A DNA stretch of 64,000 bases, taken from contig NZ_JAIHOO010000001.1 in the NCBI RefSeq assembly GCF_019733395.1, positions 2,365,001 through 2,429,000 of the forward strand, written 5' to 3'. The notes beneath the pieces were generated by a model. It was not told the origin of the DNA and ran no database searches. It saw only the letters and a program-made list of their open reading frames with translations. Of this stretch, positions 44,149 through 52,363 are shown in pieces. Each line of letters starts with the position of its first letter. The stretch's first letter is position 1. The translations under genes and the position numbers were made by a program. The stretch is from Lysobacter sp. BMK333-48F3. GTDB lineage: Bacteria; Pseudomonadota; Gammaproteobacteria; Xanthomonadales; Xanthomonadaceae.

Positions 44149-44291
44149 CAAGCCCGCAGTGCCGCCGCTGGCCCCGCCCGGGCTACTGGCGCTATACCGC
44201 GCCGATCGCGCGCCCGCCCCGGGCCCGCGGCCGCGCGCAGCGGCTAAGCTGTCCGCCGGCGCCCACCGGGCGCGAAGGAACGCAGGAGCCG

Positions 44292-44939
44292 ATGGCCTCG
44301 ATCTACGCTTTGAAAGGACGCTTCCAGGCCCTGTTGCGGCCGCTGGTGCGGCGCTTGCATGCGCTGGGCGTCACCGCCAACCAGGTGACCGTGGCCGCGG
44401 CCCTGGTCTCGCTCGCGGTCGCCGCGGCGGTGGGCTGGGGCGCGACGGCGCGGCCGGCGCTGTTCCTGCTGCTGCCGGGCTGGATGTTCCTGCGCATGGC
44501 GATGAACGCCATCGACGGCATGCTGGCGCGCGAGTTCGGCCAGCAGTCGCGGCTGGGCGCCTACCTCAACGAACTGGCCGACGTGGTCGCCGACAGCGCG
44601 CTGTACCTGGCCCTGTTCGCCGTGCCCGGGCTGATGCCGGCGCCGCTGATCGCCTTCGTGGTGCTGGCCGCGCTGACCGAGTACGCCGGCGTGCTCGGGC
44701 CGATGGTCGGCGCGCCGCGCCGCTACGACGGGCCGATGGGCAAGAGCGACCGCGCCTTCGCGGTCGGCCTGCTCGGCGTGCTGCTGGCCGGCGGCTGGAT
44801 CGGCGCGGCGACGGTGGATGCGGCCCTGGGATTGTTGAGTGTGTTGTGCGCGTGGACGGTGGTGCGCCGCGTCCGCGCCGGTTTGCGGCATGATGCCGCG
44901 CAGGACGCGGTGCAGGAACGACAAGGAGACCACCCGTGA
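44292..44939 (+). CDS. ynbA: YnbA-like CDP-alcohol phosphatidyltransferase
   Basis: 215 residues, about five membrane segments. The family motif reads NAIDGMLAREFGQQSRLGAY with LNELADVVAD. The usual D1xxD2GxxAR...G-x3-D3-x3-D4 has Asn at D1 and D3. I recall the same substitutions in E. coli YnbA (NALDGMLARE, LGAILNETGDV), so this is that subfamily rather than PgsA or PssA. Expected reaction: transfer of a phosphatidyl group from CDP-diacylglycerol to an unknown alcohol. It starts the eight-gene cluster; its TGA overlaps the next GTG. Confidence 0.87.
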   Translation: MASIYALKGRFQALLRPLVRRLHALGVTANQVTVAAALVSLAVAAAVGWGATARPALFLLLPGWMFLRMAMNAIDGMLAREFGQQSRLGAYLNELADVVADSALYLALFAVPGLMPAPLIAFVVLAALTEYAGVLGPMVGAPRRYDGPMGKSDRAFAVGLLGVLLAGGWIGAATVDAALGLLSVLCAWTVVRRVRAGLRHDAAQDAVQERQGDHP

Positions 44940-46696
44940 GGGAAGCGCAGGAACGTTATTTCGCCAGCTTCGACGACACCGAGCTGTTCTACCGGCATTG
45001 GCCGGCGCCGGCGCCCGTCGCCGGCCAGCCGCGCCGGGCGATCGTGCTGCTGCATCGCGGCCACGAACATTCCGGCCGGGTCGCGCACCTGGTCGACGAA
45101 CTGAACCTGGCCGAATACGACGTATTCGCCTGGGACGCGCGCGGCAACGGCCGCTCGCCCGGCGAGCGCGGCGACGCGCCCGGTTTCGAGGCGCTGGTGC
45201 GCGACCTGGACCGTTTCGTCGCCCACATCGGCGGCAAGCACGGGGTCGCGGTCGAGGACATGGCGGTGGTCGCGCAGAGCGTGGGCGCGGTGGTGGCCGC
45301 GACCTGGGTCCACGACTACGCGCCGCGCCTGCGCGCGCTGGTGCTGGCCTCGCCGGCGTTCAAGGTCAAGCTGTACGTGCCGCTGGCCCGTCCCGGCCTG
45401 AAGCTGATGCAGGCGCTGCGCGGCAATTTCTTCGTCAACAGCTACGTGCAGCCGCAATGGCTGACCCACGACCCGGAGCGGGTCGAGAGCTACCGCAAGG
45501 ACCCGCTGATCGCCCGGCCGATCTCGGTGCGGGTGCTGCTGGGCCTGTACGAGGCCGCCGACCGCGTCGTCGCCGACGCCCAGGCGATCACCGTGCCGAC
45601 CCAGTTGCTGGTCTCGGGCGCGGACTTCGTGGTCCACCGCGGGCCGCAGGACCGTTTCTACGAAAACCTCGGCGCGCCGATCAAGGAACGCCACCTGCTC
45701 GACGGCTTCTACCACGACACTCTCGGCGAGAAGGGCCGCGCGGCCGCGGTCAACCGCATCCGCAGCTTCCTGCAGGCGCGCTTCGCCGAGCCGCTGCGCC
45801 GCGCCGACCTCGCCGACGCGCACCGCAGCGGCCCCAGCTTCGAGGAATCGGAAAAGCTCAGCTGGCCGCCGCAACGCTGGTCGCTGGCCGACCTGCGCTG
45901 GCGCTTCGTCCGCGCCGGCCTGCGCTTCGGCGGCAAGCTGTCGGAAGGGATCAAGCTCGGCCTGGACACCGGCTTCGATTCGGGCAGCAGCCTGGACTAC
46001 GTCTATCGAAACCAGGCGCGCGGCACCGGCCCGCTCGGGCGGATGGTGGACCGCAATTACCTGGAGGCGATCGGCTGGCGCGGCATCCGCGTGCGCCGCA
46101 GCCACCTCAACGAACTGCTGCGCGAGGCGATGCGCCGCTTGCGCGCGGCCGGGTTGCCGGTGCACGCGATCGACATCGCCGCCGGCCACGGCCGCTACGC
46201 CTTGGAGGCGCTGGCCGGCGAAGGCGCGCAGGCCGATTCGGTGCGCCTGCGCGATTACAGCGAACTCAACGTCGACAAGGGCCGGGCCCTGATCGAGGAA
46301 CTCGGCGCCGGCGCGCTGGCGCGCTTCGACCAGGGCGACGCCTTCGACCGCGACGCCCTGGCCGCGCTGGATCCGCGTCCGACCCTGGCGGTGGTGTCGG
46401 GCCTGTACGAACTGTTCCCCGACAACGACCAGGTGCGGCGTTCGCTCGAAGGCCTGGCCGCGGCGGTGCCGGAGGGCGGCTTCCTGGTCTATACCGGCCA
46501 GCCCTGGCACCCGCAGCTGGAGTTCATCGCCCGCGCCCTGACCAGCCACCGCGGCGGCGCGGCCTGGGTGATGCGCCGGCGCAGCCAGCAGGAGATGGAC
46601 GAGCTGGTGCGCGCGGCCGGCTTCCGCAAGGTCGAGCAGCGCATCGACGCGTTCGGCATCTTCACCGTGTCCCTGGCGCAGCGGGTCGGCGCATGA
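44936..46696 (+). CDS. ynbC: YnbC-like alpha/beta hydrolase fused to a methyltransferase
   Basis: 586 residues. Residues ~1-290 are a serine hydrolase of the monoacylglycerol-lipase type: IVLLHRGHEHSGR, WDARGNGRSPGERGD, the nucleophile elbow VVAQSVGAVV, VSGADFVV and the base in DGFYHDTLGEK. Residues ~360-586 are a class I SAM-dependent methyltransferase-like domain (AIDIAAGHGRYALEAL motif I, GDAFDRDALAALDPRPTLAV). This two-domain layout is that of E. coli YnbC. Substrates unknown; a lipid is likely. GTG start overlaps ynbA; its stop overlaps the next ATG. Confidence 0.87.
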   Translation: MREAQERYFASFDDTELFYRHWPAPAPVAGQPRRAIVLLHRGHEHSGRVAHLVDELNLAEYDVFAWDARGNGRSPGERGDAPGFEALVRDLDRFVAHIGGKHGVAVEDMAVVAQSVGAVVAATWVHDYAPRLRALVLASPAFKVKLYVPLARPGLKLMQALRGNFFVNSYVQPQWLTHDPERVESYRKDPLIARPISVRVLLGLYEAADRVVADAQAITVPTQLLVSGADFVVHRGPQDRFYENLGAPIKERHLLDGFYHDTLGEKGRAAAVNRIRSFLQARFAEPLRRADLADAHRSGPSFEESEKLSWPPQRWSLADLRWRFVRAGLRFGGKLSEGIKLGLDTGFDSGSSLDYVYRNQARGTGPLGRMVDRNYLEAIGWRGIRVRRSHLNELLREAMRRLRAAGLPVHAIDIAAGHGRYALEALAGEGAQADSVRLRDYSELNVDKGRALIEELGAGALARFDQGDAFDRDALAALDPRPTLAVVSGLYELFPDNDQVRRSLEGLAAAVPEGGFLVYTGQPWHPQLEFIARALTSHRGGAAWVMRRRSQQEMDELVRAAGFRKVEQRIDAFGIFTVSLAQRVGA

Positions 46697-48039
46697 CCGG
46701 CGCGCCCGGGCGGCGTTCGTGGGGACGCGCCGCACTGTGGCTATTGGTGCTGGCGCCGCTGTTCTTCCTCAGCTACGGCTACGCCAACGGCGTGGCCGCA
46801 GCGCGCGCCGGCGTGCCCAGCATCGTGTTCGACTGGGAGCGGGCGATCCCGTTCTGGGCCTGGACCATCGTGCCGTACTGGTCGATCGACCTGTTCTACG
46901 GCATCTCGCTGTTCGTCTGTCGCGACCGCCGCGAACTCGATACCCAGGGCCTGCGCCTGCTGACCGCGCAGGCGATCGCGATCGCCTGCTTCCTGCTGTG
47001 GCCGCTGCGCTTCTCGTTCCAGCGCCCGGACAGCGACGGCGTGTTCGGCTGGCTGTTCGACGTGCTGCTGGGCTTCGACAAACCCTTCAACCAGGCGCCG
47101 TCGCTGCACATCGTGCTGCTGATCGTGCTGTGGGTGCGCTTCGCCGCGCACCTGCGCGGGGCCTGGCGCTGGCTGCTGCACGGCTGGTTCGCCCTGATCG
47201 GCGTGTCGGTGCTGACCACCTACCAGCACCACTTCGTCGACATCCCCACCGGCCTGCTCGCCGGCTGGCTGTGCGTATGGCTGTGGCCCGAGCGCGCGCC
47301 GGCGCCGTGGCGTGGCGCGGCCCTGGCGCGCGACGCGCAACGCTGGAAACTGGCGGCGCTGTACGCGCTGGGCGCGGCGGCATGCACGGCGGCGGCCTGG
47401 TGGCTGCGTGGGGCCGCGTGGTGGCTGCTGTGGCCGGCCTTGTCGCTGGCGCTGGTCGCGATCAATTACGCCCTGCTCGGCGCGAACGGCTTCCAGAAGC
47501 GCGCCGACGGCCGCCTGAGCATGGCCGCGCGCTGGCTGTTCGCGCCGTACCTGCTGGCGGCCTGGCTCAATTCGCGCTGGTGGACCCGGCGCGCGCCGCA
47601 ACCGGTCGCGGTCGCCGACGGGGTCTGGCTCGGCCGGGTGCCGGGCGCGGGCGAACGCGGCGTCTTCGCCGCCATCGTCGATTGCAGCGCCGAGCTGTCG
47701 TTGCCGGTGCGGCGCGAGGGCGATGCGGTGCGGCCGATGCTGGACCTGGTCGCGCCGACGCCGGCGCAACTGGCCGAGGCGGCGCAGGACATCGAACGCC
47801 TGCGCGCGCGCGGCGAGGTCCTGGTCTGCTGCGCGCTGGGCTATTCGCGCAGCGCCGCGGCGGTGGCGGCCTGGCTGCTGCGCAGCGGCCGCGCGCATTC
47901 GCTGGAGGCGGCGATCGATACCCTGCGCCGGGCGCGGCCGGCGATCGTGCTCGGCCCGGCGCACCGGCGCGCCCTGCAGGCTTGCCTGGACGGCGATGCC
48001 CCGCTGCCGATGAGCGCGGTCGGGGGCGAAGCCGCATGA
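46693..48039 (+). CDS. ynbD: YnbD-like PAP2/dual-specificity phosphatase fusion
   Basis: 448 residues. The N-terminal ~300 residues have seven or eight membrane segments with PAP2-type motifs (PSLHIVLLIVLWVRF; TTYQHHFVDIPTGLLAGWL). This resembles inositol-phosphorylceramide-synthase-like phosphatases. The C-terminal ~130 residues are a soluble dual-specificity phosphatase with the CX5R loop VCCALGYSRSAAAVAAWLL. E. coli YnbD has the same combination. Two unrelated phosphatase folds in one chain suggest removal of phosphate from a lipid phosphate intermediate. ATGA overlaps on both sides. Confidence 0.87.
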   Translation: MTGAPGRRSWGRAALWLLVLAPLFFLSYGYANGVAAARAGVPSIVFDWERAIPFWAWTIVPYWSIDLFYGISLFVCRDRRELDTQGLRLLTAQAIAIACFLLWPLRFSFQRPDSDGVFGWLFDVLLGFDKPFNQAPSLHIVLLIVLWVRFAAHLRGAWRWLLHGWFALIGVSVLTTYQHHFVDIPTGLLAGWLCVWLWPERAPAPWRGAALARDAQRWKLAALYALGAAACTAAAWWLRGAAWWLLWPALSLALVAINYALLGANGFQKRADGRLSMAARWLFAPYLLAAWLNSRWWTRRAPQPVAVADGVWLGRVPGAGERGVFAAIVDCSAELSLPVRREGDAVRPMLDLVAPTPAQLAEAAQDIERLRARGEVLVCCALGYSRSAAAVAAWLLRSGRAHSLEAAIDTLRRARPAIVLGPAHRRALQACLDGDAPLPMSAVGGEAA

Positions 48040-48503
48040 ACGCCGGCGGATTCGAACTGCGCGCGATGGCGGCATTGCTGGCGCAGGGACGCTGGCTGCG
48101 GGCGATTTCGCTGTTGCTGCTCGCGGCGGCGCTGGCCGGGTGGTGGCTGTCGACGGCGTGGCTGTCCGATGTGGTCCTGCTCGGCAGCATCGCCGCTGGA
48201 CTGGCGCAGGCCTATTACGCCCTGCGAGTCGATTTCGATGCGCGCCTGCTGCAAGCCCTGGCCGATACCGCGCCGGCCGGCGAGGATCCCGCCGACGCGG
48301 CGCGGCGGCTCGATGCGGGGCTGATCGGGCTGCGCCTGCTGCCGGCCGCGCGCGCCGGCCGCGACTGGGACGCGCGCTGGCGCGGCGCGCTGGGCCTGTT
48401 GCGGCGGCAGGCGATCGCGCTGGGATTGCAGTTGCTGTTGCTGTCGAGCGCGGTCTTGCTGGACCGTCCCGGGTGGGGAAGCATGGCCGGAGCGAATGGA
48501 TGA
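48036..48503 (+). CDS. Small two-helix membrane protein of unknown function
   Basis: 155 residues, not recognised. Two adjacent membrane segments (~21-39, AISLLLLAAALAGWWLSTAW and ~43-62) and a third near the C-terminus (~127-143, AIALGLQLLLLSSAVLL) surround a cytoplasmic-looking Ala/Arg-rich loop. It overlaps both neighbours by 4 bases, so it belongs to the cluster. I do not recall a counterpart in E. coli ynbABCD. Confidence 0.75.
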   Translation: MNAGGFELRAMAALLAQGRWLRAISLLLLAAALAGWWLSTAWLSDVVLLGSIAAGLAQAYYALRVDFDARLLQALADTAPAGEDPADAARRLDAGLIGLRLLPAARAGRDWDARWRGALGLLRRQAIALGLQLLLLSSAVLLDRPGWGSMAGANG

Positions 48504-49930
48504 GCGGCACGATAGGCGTCTGGACCGACGCGCAACGGGCCTTGTGGCAACGGCTGCAGGACTACCGCTTCGGCGGCGACCAGGGCGAGGCCTTCGTGTC
48601 GCGGGTCGCGCACGAGTGCGGCTGCGACCGCGAGACCGCCTTGGCGGCGCTGGAGGAGTACCGGCGCTTCTGCTTCCTGGCGGTCGAGGCGGGGCATCCG
48701 GTCACCCCGAGCCAGTTCGTCGACCGGGTCTGGCACGCCCACGTCACCGACACCCGCGACTACTGGGACCGGTTCTGCCCGCAGGTGCTGCAACGGCCGC
48801 TGCATCACGCGCCCTCGCGCGGCGGCGCCGCCGAGGACGAGCGCCATCGCCGGCAGTACCGCGATACCTGCACCAGCTACGGCTTCTTCTTCGGCGAGCC
48901 GCCGGCGCGATTCTGGGGCGAGGCCGAACCGGCGGCGCCGGCGGAGCCCGCCGCGGCGGAACGGCCGTCCATCGGGCTGCCGTGGCCTTCGGAGCCGCGC
49001 GGACTCGGACGAGCTTTCCGGATCTGGAGCGCGCTGCTGCTCGCCACGTTCGCGCTCGGCGCCACGGCCAACGGCACCGCCGCTCCGCTGCAGTGGCGCG
49101 GTGGCGGATTCCTGGCCCTGTACGTGGCCTTGCTGGGTTGGACCTTCGTCGCCGGCGGCGCCGCGCAACGCGCGCTGCGCGGGCCGAACCGGCGCAGCCA
49201 GCGCACGGTCGAGGATCCGGTGGAGCTGGGTTTCCTGGCCGCCGGGCCCAAGCGCGCCGCCGACGTGGCCATCGTCGAACTGCTGAGCTGCGAGGCGTTC
49301 AAGCTCGATCTTTCCGGGCCGGCCCGCCAGATCGATGCCTCGCGGGCCTGGCTGCGCCGCGACCGCACCGATGCGGCGCTGCCCGAGCGCCTGCGCGCCG
49401 CCGCCGCGCTGGTGCAGCGCAAGCAGCGCCTCGACGAGGCGCATCGCGCGCTGGAGGAGCATTACCACGACCTGGCCGAACCGATGCGCGCGCAAGGGTG
49501 GTGGCTGACGCCGGCGCAGGACTGGCGGGCGCGTGCGGTGGCGGTCTTGCCGATGATCGCGCTGATCGGCTTCGGACTGAGCAAGATCGGCATCGGCCTG
49601 GCGCGCGACCGGCCGGTCGGGTTCCTGGTGGTATTGAGCCTGCTGGCGGCGCTGTTGACGGTGGTGCGCTTGTGCAGCCTGCAGCGGCGCAGCCGCAGCG
49701 GCGACTGGGCGCTGCACGACGGCTCGCGCCGTCCGTGGAACTACGGCGACTACGGCGCGCGCGTGGCCGTGGCCGGCAGTTCGGCCCTGGTCGGCACCGC
49801 GCTGGTCGACTATCACTGGGTGCGCACGCCGGTGTCGTCGAGTTCCAACGATTCCGGCACCAGCACCAGCGGTTGCAGCGGCGGCGGCAGTTGCGGGGGC
49901 GGCGGCGGTTGCGGCGGCTGCGGCAGTTGA
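48500..49930 (+). CDS. GRDP/DUF1399-like plus TIGR04222-like membrane protein with Cys/Gly tail
   Basis: 476 residues. The N-terminal ~140 residues resemble the glycine-rich-domain-protein (DUF1399) module: FVDRVWHAHVTDTRDYWDRF (WHxH), LHHAPSRG and a YGFFFGEPPARFWG end. The middle (~170-440) has four membrane segments and the TIGR04222-like PVELGFLAAGPKRAADVAIV. The tail alternates Cys with Gly (CSGGGSCGGGGGCGGCGS), as TIGR04222 proteins often do. Neither module has a known function. The combination inside a phospholipid cluster is unusual. ATGA overlap with the upstream gene; 17 bases to the next. Confidence 0.72.
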   Translation: MSGTIGVWTDAQRALWQRLQDYRFGGDQGEAFVSRVAHECGCDRETALAALEEYRRFCFLAVEAGHPVTPSQFVDRVWHAHVTDTRDYWDRFCPQVLQRPLHHAPSRGGAAEDERHRRQYRDTCTSYGFFFGEPPARFWGEAEPAAPAEPAAAERPSIGLPWPSEPRGLGRAFRIWSALLLATFALGATANGTAAPLQWRGGGFLALYVALLGWTFVAGGAAQRALRGPNRRSQRTVEDPVELGFLAAGPKRAADVAIVELLSCEAFKLDLSGPARQIDASRAWLRRDRTDAALPERLRAAAALVQRKQRLDEAHRALEEHYHDLAEPMRAQGWWLTPAQDWRARAVAVLPMIALIGFGLSKIGIGLARDRPVGFLVVLSLLAALLTVVRLCSLQRRSRSGDWALHDGSRRPWNYGDYGARVAVAGSSALVGTALVDYHWVRTPVSSSSNDSGTSTSGCSGGGSCGGGGGCGGCGS

Positions 49931-49947
49931 GCGAGGGGCAAGGACAG

Positions 49948-50601
49948 ATGAGCGAACCCACACCGATCCGGCACCGCGACGGCTGGCGCCTGGCCTTGCT
50001 GGCGCGGCTGCGCGCCAGCGGCGCGACGCCGAACGGCATTTCCCTGTTCGCGATCGGCCTGACCGCGCTGGCCGGGCTGGCGTTCCTGTTCGCCCTGCGC
50101 GATCCCCCGCACTACGGCGCCGCGCTGCTGGCGTTCGCGGCGTTGTGCCTGCAGGGACGCTTGCTGTGCAACCGGCTCGACGGCCTGCTGGCGCGACGCG
50201 GCGGCCTGATCGGCAAGGCCGGCGAGGTCTACAGCGATGCGCCGGACCGGCTCGCCGACGCGCTGGTGTTCCTCGGCGTCGGCTACGGCTTGGCGCCGTG
50301 GCTGGCCTGGGGGCCGGACCTGGGCTGGGCTGCGTCGCTGTTGTCGGTCGGCACCGCCTACGTGCGCGTGCTCGGCCTGGCCTGCGGCCTGCGCGAGCAT
50401 CGCGAAGGCCCGATGGCGCGGCGGCCGAGGATGATCGCGATGAGCGTGGCCGCGGCCCTGGCCGCGGTCGGCCTGGCGCTGGGCCAGGCGGCGGCGGTGG
50501 CCTGGCTGCTCGCCGCCGCGCTGGCGGCGGTGGTGTTGGGCGCCGCTTGGACGGTGGCGGTACGACTGCGCGCGATCGTGCGCGAACTGGAGTCGCGATG
50601 A
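49948..50601 (+). CDS. Second CDP-alcohol phosphatidyltransferase of the cluster
   Basis: 217 residues, five or six membrane segments. The motif region is CNRLDGLLARRGGLIGKAGE with VYSDAPDRLAD. D1 is Asn, as in the first enzyme, and the D3 position appears to be Ser. It is more compact and divergent than YnbA, so it probably uses a different alcohol acceptor, or the two work in sequence. A good AAGGACAG ribosome site precedes the ATG. It overlaps the acyltransferase gene by 4 bases. Confidence 0.82.
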   Translation: MSEPTPIRHRDGWRLALLARLRASGATPNGISLFAIGLTALAGLAFLFALRDPPHYGAALLAFAALCLQGRLLCNRLDGLLARRGGLIGKAGEVYSDAPDRLADALVFLGVGYGLAPWLAWGPDLGWAASLLSVGTAYVRVLGLACGLREHREGPMARRPRMIAMSVAAALAAVGLALGQAAAVAWLLAAALAAVVLGAAWTVAVRLRAIVRELESR

Positions 50602-51230
50602 TTTCGCAATTGCTCGCCGCCGGCTTCAGCGGCGCGATCCGGGCCCTGACCGGCGCGCGCGCGCTGTGGCGCTGCGCGCCCTCGGCCGATCACCGGGTGT
50701 ATTACGGCAACCACGTCAGCCACGGCGATTTCGTGATGATCTGGTCGGCGTTGCCGCCGGCGCTGCGCCGCGACGTGCGGCCGGTGGCCGGCGCCGAGTA
50801 CTGGCAGCGCGACGGGCTGCGCCGCTATCTGATCCGCGAGGTCTTCAACGGTGTGCTGATCGAGCGCGATCCGGCGCAGCGCAAGCGCGATGCGATCGAG
50901 ACCCTGTGCGAGGCGGTCGACGGCGGCAGTTCGCTGATCCTGTTTCCGGAGGGCACGCGCAACCAGAGCGACGAGCCGCTGCTGCCGTTCAAGAGCGGCC
51001 TGTACCACCTGGCGCGGTGTCGCCCGGAACTGGAGTTCGTGCCGGTGTGGATCGACAACCTGGCCCGGGTCATGCCCAAGGGCAAGCTGCTGCCGCTGCC
51101 CTTGCTGTGCACGGCGACCTTCGGCGACACCCTGCGGCTGCAGGCCGACGAGGGCAAGGACGCGTTCCTGGAGCGCGCGCGCGGCGCGCTGCTGGCGTTG
51201 TCGGAAAACGGCCAGGGAGGCCAAGCATGA
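50598..51230 (+). CDS. PlsC-type 1-acylglycerol-3-phosphate acyltransferase
   Basis: 210 residues. Catalytic box YYGNHVSHGDFVMIW (NHx4D, ~36-50) and the glycerol-phosphate-binding FPEGTRNQSDEPLLPFKSG (~115-133) are intact. It acylates lysophosphatidate-like acceptors on the inner face of the membrane. It supplies phosphatidate immediately ahead of the CdsA-type gene, so the cluster can make its own CDP-diacylglycerol. It overlaps both neighbours by 4 bases. Confidence 0.9.
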   Translation: MISQLLAAGFSGAIRALTGARALWRCAPSADHRVYYGNHVSHGDFVMIWSALPPALRRDVRPVAGAEYWQRDGLRRYLIREVFNGVLIERDPAQRKRDAIETLCEAVDGGSSLILFPEGTRNQSDEPLLPFKSGLYHLARCRPELEFVPVWIDNLARVMPKGKLLPLPLLCTATFGDTLRLQADEGKDAFLERARGALLALSENGQGGQA

Positions 51231-52177
51231 TCGAGTTCCTGCGCGGGCAACCGCATTCGGTGCTGCTGTTCGGCGGCGTCGCCGCGGTGTTGCTGTTCGC
51301 CACCGCGATTTCCGAGTTCCTGCGCTGGCGCACCCGCGACCGGCCGAGCGCGGTGATCGCCAACCTGGTCGCGCGGATCCGCGCCTGGTGGGTGATGGCG
51401 TTGGTGGTCGGGGTCGCGTTCGCGATCGGACGGGTCGGCATGATCGTGCTGTTCGCGCTGGTGTCGCTGTTCGCGTTGCGCGAGTTCATCACCCTCACCC
51501 CGACCCGGCGCAGCGATTACTACGCCTTGCTGGCGGCGTTCTATCTGGCCCTGCCGCTGCAGTACTGGCTGGTCTACACCGACTGGTACGGCCTGTACAC
51601 CTTGCTGATTCCGGTCTACGCGTTCTTGCTGCTGCCGATCCTGTCGACGGTCGGCGAGGACACCACGCGCTATCTGGAGCGCACGGCGAAAGTGCAGTGG
51701 GGGCTGATGATCTGCGTGTTCAGCATCTCCCATGTGCCGGCCTTGCTGAACCTGCGCATCCCCGGTTACGAGGGGCGCAACCTGCTGCTGATCGCGTTCC
51801 TGGTGATCGTGGTGCAATCCTCGGACGTGCTGCAGTACGTCTGGGGCAAGCTGTGCGGCAAGCGCCTGATCGCGCCGCGGCTGTCGCCGTCGAAAACGGT
51901 CGAAGGCTTCGTCGGCGGCGTGGCCTCGGCGACCGCGCTCGGCGCGGCGCTGTGGTGGATCACCCCGTTCTCGCCCTGGCAGGCCGCGGCCTTGGCCCTG
52001 GTCATCAATCTGATGGGCTTCTACGGCGGCCTGGTGATGTCGGCGATCAAGCGCGACCGCGGAATCAAGGACTGGGGCCACATGATCGAAGGCCACGGCG
52101 GCGTGCTCGACCGCCTCGATTCGGTGTGCTTCGCCGCGCCGGTGTTCTTCCACCTCATTCGATATTGGTGGGTGTGA
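51227..52177 (+). CDS. ynbB: YnbB-like CDP-diacylglycerol synthase
   Basis: 316 residues, about eight membrane segments. The CdsA signature is complete near the C-terminus: SAIKRDRGIKDWGHMIEGHG followed by GVLDRLDS (~275-302), preceded by APRLSPSKTVEGFVGG. It converts phosphatidate and CTP to CDP-diacylglycerol. As part of this cluster it is better seen as YnbB than the housekeeping CdsA. E. coli YnbB has been reported as a CdsA paralogue linked to a membrane-protein-integration glycolipid (from memory). Last gene of the run; a long hairpin overlaps its stop. Confidence 0.9.
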   Translation: MIEFLRGQPHSVLLFGGVAAVLLFATAISEFLRWRTRDRPSAVIANLVARIRAWWVMALVVGVAFAIGRVGMIVLFALVSLFALREFITLTPTRRSDYYALLAAFYLALPLQYWLVYTDWYGLYTLLIPVYAFLLLPILSTVGEDTTRYLERTAKVQWGLMICVFSISHVPALLNLRIPGYEGRNLLLIAFLVIVVQSSDVLQYVWGKLCGKRLIAPRLSPSKTVEGFVGGVASATALGAALWWITPFSPWQAAALALVINLMGFYGGLVMSAIKRDRGIKDWGHMIEGHGGVLDRLDSVCFAAPVFFHLIRYWWV

Positions 52178-52360
52178 CCGAACCGCTCAGCGCGCATTGC
52201 GCGCTGGTTCGGTCACACGCCCGGCCAAGGATGGCCGGGCCGGGCGTTCCGAAGCCCGCGCAAGCAGCGCCATGGACGGCACCTGCTGCCGATAGAAGCG
52301 CCGTATGCGCGCATTGCGCGCTGTTCGGCCACACCCCCGCCAAGGATGGCCGGGCCGCCT
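52172..52360. repeat. Long hairpin at the ynbB stop and a second diverged copy
   Basis: GTGTGACCGAACC (52172-52184) pairs with GGTTCGGTCACAC (52206-52218) around an inner AGCGCGCATTGCGCGCT, forming a stem that includes the ynbB stop codon. A related unit follows at ~52305-52360: GCGCGCATTGCGCGCTGTTC, then GGCCACAC and CCAAGGATGGCCGGGCC. It shares the CCAAGGATGGCCGGGCC tail with 52225-52243. No T-run is present, so it is not a classical terminator. Confidence 0.75.
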
Positions 52361-52363
52361 TCT

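Noticed and set aside
43899..44291. Purine-responsive riboswitch upstream of purH
   Set aside because: The gap contains only the C/G palindromic repeats; no purine or PRPP riboswitch core could be recognised.
52172..52218. Rho-independent terminator of the lipid cluster
   Set aside because: The stem is strong but no T-run follows on either strand, so it is listed as a repeat/hairpin instead.
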